Shown here: positions 7,716-10,785 of the stretch, piece after piece
Position numbering within the stretch: the first letter of the stretch is position 1
Layout: every line of letters begins with the position of its first letter
Origin: Oscillospiraceae bacterium
Lineage (GTDB): Bacteria > Bacillota > Clostridia > Oscillospirales > Ruminococcaceae
Direction of reading: 5' to 3'
Assembly: GCA_016302655.1 (NCBI GenBank)
Contig: JAEDNF010000032.1
Location: 1 to 10,785, forward strand
DNA: 10,785 bases
Translations under genes and position numbers: made by a program
The notes under the pieces: model-generated
Told to the model about the DNA's origin: nothing
What the model saw: the letters and a program-made list of their open reading frames with translations, nothing else
The model's database searches: none

Positions 7716-7743
7716 TTGACTTTTTCTCAAAAAAGCGTATAAT
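7716..7743 (+). promoter_or_regulatory. Predicted sigma-A promoter for the XRE regulator gene
   Basis: TTGACT (7716-7721) and a perfect TATAAT (7738-7743) are separated by 16 bases. Transcription should start near 7750, only a few bases before the stem-loop that follows. The first ATG/GTG with a good ribosome site downstream is the GTG at 7816. Confidence 0.75.
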
Positions 7744-7753
7744 TAATAATAGC

Positions 7754-7788
7754 AAAGGTGCAGAAACATTGTATTTCTGTGCCTTTTT
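7754..7788 (+). terminator. Terminator-like hairpin in the XRE gene leader (possible attenuator)
   Basis: AAAGGTGCAGAAA (7754-7766) and TTTCTGTGCCTTT (7774-7786) form a 13-bp stem with two G-U pairs and a 7-base loop, followed by TTTTT and a further T-rich stretch. This is a good intrinsic terminator in the plus direction only. It begins about 4 bases after the predicted start site of the promoter at 7716-7743, so it could attenuate that transcript, end marR read-through, or protect the 5' end. No antiterminator pairing was identified. Confidence 0.65.
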
Positions 7789-7815
7789 CTTATTTTACAA
7801 CGGAGGTTGATATCT

Positions 7816-8490
7816 GTGGATAAGAAAGAGTTTAAAGAAAGACTTGCGGAAAACGAATATGAAAATATAAATGTTCTGCAGCTTTTCGGTTTGCAGGACG
7901 ATGTATATGTCGGCGGAAGTATTGAGATTTATCACAAACCCTGCGGTCATACCGACTGCGTAAATTTCAGACAAGGAATATACGAGAATACGGTTGTTGA
8001 CTGTATCAACGACTATTGTTCGGAATGTCGCAGAAAGATGAACAATACCGTAGAATTTGTAAAAGACTATATAGAGTGGTTATATGTTGATGTAACAAAC
8101 GATGCACACGGCAGAATAAGCATTATAAAAGAAGGAGATTACAGAGAGTTTTTCAAGAGCGATATCAATCTTGAAAAGTTTGCAAAGCTTCACTATTCAT
8201 CTTCACCCTCAGCACTTATGAAAGCCATAGATGAATATATTGTCAATGAGTCAAAGGCGTGCGAATCTCAGGGTAAGCGCACCGTTAAGATAGACAGCAT
8301 AAAAAACAGAATGACGCATTTCAGAAACAAGAGCGGTATAACACGAAAAGAGCTTGCCGACAGGAGCAAAATCGCTTTCAAAACAATAGAAAACTATGAA
8401 CTCGGCAGAACTAAGCTGACTTCCGTATCGGTTGAAAATGCATTCCGTATTTCAGAAGTGCTCGGAATCCGTCCCGAATATCTGATATAA
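7816..8490 (+). CDS. XRE-family regulator with an N-terminal Cys/His cluster
   Basis: The 224-residue protein has a C-terminal helix-turn-helix of XRE/Cro type at about 162-224: IKNRMTHFRNKSGITRKELA, then KIAFKTIENYELGRTKL and the closing LGIRPEYLI. I do not recognise the N-terminal 150 residues as a named family. They contain PCGHTDC (42-48) and DYCSECRRK (66-74), with C63 between, which could form a zinc-binding site from C43, H45 or C48 and C68, C71. GTG at 7816 is chosen because GGAGG (7802-7806) is 9 bases upstream; an in-frame TTG at 7807 would have no spacing. The gene has its own promoter and leader hairpin. The following hydrolase pair, 67 bases downstream with a separate promoter, is a plausible target but not a proven one. 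Confidence 0.8.
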   Translation: MDKKEFKERLAENEYENINVLQLFGLQDDVYVGGSIEIYHKPCGHTDCVNFRQGIYENTVVDCINDYCSECRRKMNNTVEFVKDYIEWLYVDVTNDAHGRISIIKEGDYREFFKSDINLEKFAKLHYSSSPSALMKAIDEYIVNESKACESQGKRTVKIDSIKNRMTHFRNKSGITRKELADRSKIAFKTIENYELGRTKLTSVSVENAFRISEVLGIRPEYLI

Positions 8491-8498
8491 CTTGTTTC

Positions 8499-8527
8499 TT
8501 GACATCGGCTGTTAAATAGAATATACT
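8499..8527 (+). promoter_or_regulatory. Strong sigma-A promoter for the hydrolase pair
   Basis: A perfect TTGACA (8499-8504) and TATACT (8522-8527) are separated by the optimal 17 bases. The start site should be near 8534, giving a leader of about 24 bases to the TTG start at 8558. A near-consensus promoter of this kind is likely to be strong unless repressed. Confidence 0.85.
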
Positions 8528-8532
8528 TAACA
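8510..8532. promoter_or_regulatory. Candidate operator dyad over the hydrolase promoter -10
   Basis: TGTTAA (8510-8515) and TTAACA (8527-8532) form a perfect 6-bp dyad with 11 bases between, and three further inner pairs match, so 9 of 11 positions are symmetric around base 8521. It covers the -10 hexamer and would block the promoter if bound. The adjacent XRE protein is the obvious candidate binder; this is inference from position. Confidence 0.4.
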
Positions 8533-8557
8533 TATTGAAAACTTCGGAGGCGATGAT

Positions 8558-9490
8558 TTGTTACAGGATGTTGTTTCGGTTCAACTGCCAATTAATGAAC
8601 GGATCAGTATAAAGAAAAACCATTTCGAGCCGTATTCTCTGACAGGGGACGAAAAGAGGATATGTATAGTTACGGGTATTCACGGTGATGAGCTTGAAGG
8701 TCAGTATGTCTGTTATGAGCTGATACGCAGGCTGAGCGAGAACTGCCATCTCCTTAAAGGTATTGTTGATGTTTACCCCTCTATGAATCCTCTCGGTATG
8801 GATTCGATAAAGCGTGAAATGCCTATATTTGACCTTGATATGAATATGATATTTCCCGGCTCCGAGACCGGAGCTGTTGCAGAGCATATTGCGGCTGCTA
8901 TTATGAACGATATAAAAGGTGCGGATATATGTATTGATCTTCACGCAAGCAATATTTTTTTAAGAGAGATTCCTCAGGTTCGTATATCGGAAGAAACGGC
9001 TCCTGTGCTTCTTCCTTATGCAAAGATGCTGAATGTTGACTTTATCTGGGTACATTCAAGCGTAACGGTTATGGAGGCAACTCTGTCTCACAGCCTCAAT
9101 AAAGCAGGCACACCGACTCTCGTAGCCGAAATGGGAGCAGGAATGAGGATTACAAAGTCATACGGCGACCAGCTCCTTGACGGCATTTTCAACCTGATGT
9201 CAAAAATGGGTATATGGGCCGGCGAAGTCAAAAAAGTATCTCATCCTATAGTTTCAACCGACGGAAATGTATCTATTGTCTATTCCGATGCCTCAGGTAT
9301 ATATATCCCTGCAATAAAGCACTGGGCAGGTATTACAAAGGGCGACCATATCGGCGATATTCTTAATCCTCTTACCGGTACGGTAGAACAGCAGATATTA
9401 GCTCCCTGCAGCGGTATTGTATTTACTCTCCGCGAATACCCCGTTGTTTATGAAGGCTCGTTGCTTGTAAGAATATTAGGAGGATGCTGA
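8558..9490 (+). CDS. Succinylglutamate desuccinylase/aspartoacylase-family zinc hydrolase
   Basis: The 310-residue product belongs to the AstE/AspA metallohydrolase family (related to M14 carboxypeptidases), whose members cleave amide bonds of N-acyl amino acids or peptides. Zinc-ligand motifs are intact: TGIHGDE (39-45) supplies H42 and E45, and DLHAS (127-131) supplies H129. AEMGAG (190-195) supplies the likely catalytic glutamate E191. The usual N-R substrate motif before FPG is changed: MNMIFPG (95-101) has M97 where arginine is expected. The C-terminal 70 or so residues (SGIYIPA onward, with GTVEQQILAPCSGIVF) form the family's beta-rich domain. TTG at 8558 is supported by CGGAGG (8545-8550), 7 bases upstream. 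No signal peptide is visible, so it is probably cytoplasmic. The substrate is unknown. A degenerate paralogue follows after one base. Confidence 0.88.
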   Translation: MLQDVVSVQLPINERISIKKNHFEPYSLTGDEKRICIVTGIHGDELEGQYVCYELIRRLSENCHLLKGIVDVYPSMNPLGMDSIKREMPIFDLDMNMIFPGSETGAVAEHIAAAIMNDIKGADICIDLHASNIFLREIPQVRISEETAPVLLPYAKMLNVDFIWVHSSVTVMEATLSHSLNKAGTPTLVAEMGAGMRITKSYGDQLLDGIFNLMSKMGIWAGEVKKVSHPIVSTDGNVSIVYSDASGIYIPAIKHWAGITKGDHIGDILNPLTGTVEQQILAPCSGIVFTLREYPVVYEGSLLVRILGGC

Positions 9491-9491
9491 A

Positions 9492-10427
9492 ATGACCGTA
9501 GAAAATATATTCGGACTTAAATCGACCTACCGTGATGATTTTCAGATAAGCGGTTATCGTTTCGGCAAAGGTGAAAAGACCTGCTGTATAGTAGGCGCTA
9601 TGAGAGGAAACGAAGTACAGCAGCTGTATGTATGCTCTCAGATAATAAAGGCGCTCAGCGCAATCGAAAAAAAGGGTGATATCGCTCACGGAAAGCAGAT
9701 ACTTGTAATACCGTCGCTTAATCCTTTTTCAATGAATATTCAGAGAAGATTCTGGTCGGTCGATAATACCGATCTTAACCGTATGTTCCCGGGTAATGCC
9801 GAAGGCAAAACCACTCAGCGTATCGCCGCAGGAATTTTCGATGTAATTAAAGAATATCAATACGGTATTCAGTTTACTTCATTTTATATCTCCGGAGATT
9901 TCATTCCTCATGTGAGAATGATGGATACCGAGCATAAGAACATAGGTCTTGCAAATTTGTTTGGTTTGCCGTATATTCTGCTGAGAAAACCTAAACCGTT
10001 TGATACTGCAACTCTTAATTTTAACTGGCAGAACTCCAATACAAGCGCATTCTCGGTTTATACAAACGAAACTGAGCATATTGATGAAGAGTCGGCACAT
10101 ACAGCAGTAGCCGCCGTTCTGAGATTCCTGTCACGAATGGGCGTAATAAAATATCAGAGTCACGGCGGATATATGGCAACAACGCTTGAAGAAGAGCTTC
10201 TTATGTCCGTACACGCAAAATCCGGAGGCATATACCGCAGGATAAAGCAGCCGGGAGATGAGGTAGAGCAGGGTGAACCAATGGCAGAGATTCTTCATCC
10301 GTTTGAAGGCACAGTAACAGAAGAAATACTGGCTCCGGCAAACGGAATAGTGTTCTTTGCACATAAATCTCCGCTTGTCCTGGAAAATTCGGTGGTATAC
10401 AAGATTATAAAAAGACTTCATATATAG
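9492..10427 (+). CDS. AstE/AspA-family paralogue lacking zinc ligands (probable pseudoenzyme)
   Basis: The 311-residue product aligns with the preceding hydrolase almost without gaps: shared NP, FPG and IPxVR positions carry the same numbers, and the C-terminal GTVTEEILAPANGIVF is close. The active site has been dismantled. GxHGxE reads GAMRGNE (35-41), so the histidine is R38. DLH reads QFT (127-129), so H129 is T129. The candidate catalytic glutamate aligns with Y190. In contrast DLNRMFPG (94-101) keeps the N-R substrate motif that its partner has lost. The frame is intact and coding, so it is not a decaying pseudogene. AGGAGG at 9478-9483 gives the ATG an 8-base spacing, and only one base separates it from the upstream stop, so the two are surely cotranscribed. 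A regulatory or structural subunit is the likeliest role. Confidence 0.85.
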   Translation: MTVENIFGLKSTYRDDFQISGYRFGKGEKTCCIVGAMRGNEVQQLYVCSQIIKALSAIEKKGDIAHGKQILVIPSLNPFSMNIQRRFWSVDNTDLNRMFPGNAEGKTTQRIAAGIFDVIKEYQYGIQFTSFYISGDFIPHVRMMDTEHKNIGLANLFGLPYILLRKPKPFDTATLNFNWQNSNTSAFSVYTNETEHIDEESAHTAVAAVLRFLSRMGVIKYQSHGGYMATTLEEELLMSVHAKSGGIYRRIKQPGDEVEQGEPMAEILHPFEGTVTEEILAPANGIVFFAHKSPLVLENSVVYKIIKRLHI

Positions 10428-10431
10428 AATT

Positions 10432-10467
10432 AAGCCGTGTAAAGCAAGGGAACTTTACACGGCTTTT
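10432..10467 (+). terminator. Rho-independent terminator of the hydrolase operon
   Basis: AAGCCGTGTAAAG (10432-10444) and CTTTACACGGCTT (10453-10465) form a perfect 13-bp stem with an 8-base loop, followed by a short T-run. It starts 4 bases after the stop codon. The short A/T flanks on both sides might let it work weakly in either direction. Confidence 0.88.
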
Positions 10468-10521
10468 AAACTGCTATATGTGCAATCAGAAACATCTGTC
10501 GGTTTTGGGAGGTTTTTCACG

Positions 10522-10608
10522 ATGGGAAAAATTCCGACATACACTGCTCAGAATTTTCACAATAACAGTTTACATTATATATATTCATATTTGGGTGCGT
10601 TTTGTTAG
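10522..10608 (+). CDS. Possible 28-residue small protein (uncertain)
   Basis: ATG at 10522 is preceded by GGGAGG (10507-10512) with 9 bases between, and opens a 28-codon frame ending at TAG. The predicted peptide begins MGKIPTYTAQ and ends YLGAFC; it has no clear membrane segment and no recognisable family. The start region lies inside a potential stem-loop. No promoter is visible after the upstream terminator, and a frame this short with a GGAGG can arise by chance. Confidence 0.15.
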   Translation: MGKIPTYTAQNFHNNSLHYIYSYLGAFC

Positions 10609-10610
10609 CG

Positions 10611-10638
10611 AAAAAAGACGAATAATTTAAAATTCGTC
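10611..10638 (-). terminator. Possible terminator for a minus-strand unit beyond the right edge
   Basis: On the minus strand GACGAAT and ATTCGTC form a perfect 7-bp stem with an 8-base loop (10638-10617), directly followed by TTTTTT (10616-10611). The stem is short, and no minus-strand gene is visible in the window, so it may serve a gene ending just outside or be accidental. Confidence 0.45.
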
Positions 10639-10785
10639 ACTATAGCTAAATATGTATATTGATATTTGTTGATTATGACGATACTGTTTGCTGAATTACA
10701 AAAATATGTCAGATTACTTCGTTGTTTTCGTAATCGTTGATACAAACGAAATCCAGTAACCCACTTACATATATCTTATATCAGC

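Larger units (their letters stand above)
10468..10785. other. Noncoding stretch at the right edge
   Basis: No convincing protein gene is present in the last 318 bases. The sequence is AT-rich, and stops occur in all three minus-strand frames within the last 21 bases. It holds a possible structured segment (10497-10539) overlapping a 28-codon reading frame, and a terminator-like hairpin facing the minus strand (10611-10638). No promoter, tRNA, repeat array or insertion-sequence end was identified. Confidence 0.6.

Noticed and set aside
7807..7815. TTG start for the XRE gene
   Set aside because: It directly abuts GGAGG (7802-7806), leaving no spacing; GTG at 7816 has a normal gap.
9492..10427. 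Second hydrolase gene as a pseudogene
   Set aside because: The frame is full length with a good ribosome site, and conserved non-catalytic motifs remain, so it is a pseudoenzyme candidate instead of a decayed gene.
10718..10752. Inverted repeat (TTTCGT and ACGAAA with a 14-base loop) near the right edge
   Set aside because: Only 6 bp with a large loop and no T-run; expected by chance in this AT-rich stretch.
1..10785. CRISPR arrays, tRNA or rRNA genes, insertion sequences, prophage or toxin-antitoxin genes
   Set aside because: Looked for on both strands; no regularly spaced repeats, transposase motifs, cloverleaf patterns or related protein signatures were seen.

Overview
The window looks like chromosome from an endospore-forming, low-to-moderate-GC Firmicute of class Clostridia; a gut Oscillospiraceae-like species is my guess, but the sequence does not fix genus or family. 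The main reasons are spoIIGA-sigE, the nadK-argR-recN cluster typical of Firmicutes, strong GGAGG ribosome sites, frequent TTG/GTG starts and TTGACA/TATAAT promoters. No CRISPR array, tRNA, rRNA, insertion sequence or prophage gene is visible.

Layout. (1) 1-2604, plus strand: the 3' half of NAD kinase, the arginine repressor argR and the DNA-repair ATPase recN are closely spaced and end at an intrinsic terminator. (2) 2605-4251, plus strand: the spoIIG locus has a promoter with a Spo0A-box-like site, then spoIIGA (pro-sigma-E protease) and sigE. (3) 4248-7078, minus strand: two FAD-dependent proteins are translationally coupled by an ATGA overlap. The first transcribed is a BaiN/HI0933-family flavoprotein and the second a COG2509-type FAD protein; the latter collides tail to tail with sigE. 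(4) 7181-7639, plus strand: a MarR-family regulator diverges from the flavoproteins. A 16-bp near-palindrome covers its -35 and lies just downstream of the predicted flavoprotein start site. (5) 7640-10467, plus strand: an XRE-type regulator with an N-terminal Cys/His cluster is preceded by a promoter and, immediately after it, a terminator-like hairpin. Next come two tandem members of the succinylglutamate desuccinylase/aspartoacylase (AstE/AspA) metallohydrolase family with their own strong promoter and terminator. (6) 10468-10785: noncoding sequence with a possible structured element and a terminator facing a minus-strand unit beyond the right edge.

The part most likely to hold something undescribed is region 5. 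The first hydrolase keeps the zinc ligands (H42, E45, H129) and a candidate catalytic glutamate (E191) but has lost the arginine of the family's N-R substrate motif. The second has lost both zinc histidines and the glutamate but keeps that N-R motif. This reciprocal loss suggests an enzyme/pseudoenzyme pair that works as a complex, perhaps under the neighbouring Cys-rich XRE regulator. The region also departs from the usual Firmicute order: spoIVB-spo0A does not follow recN, and sigG does not follow sigE.
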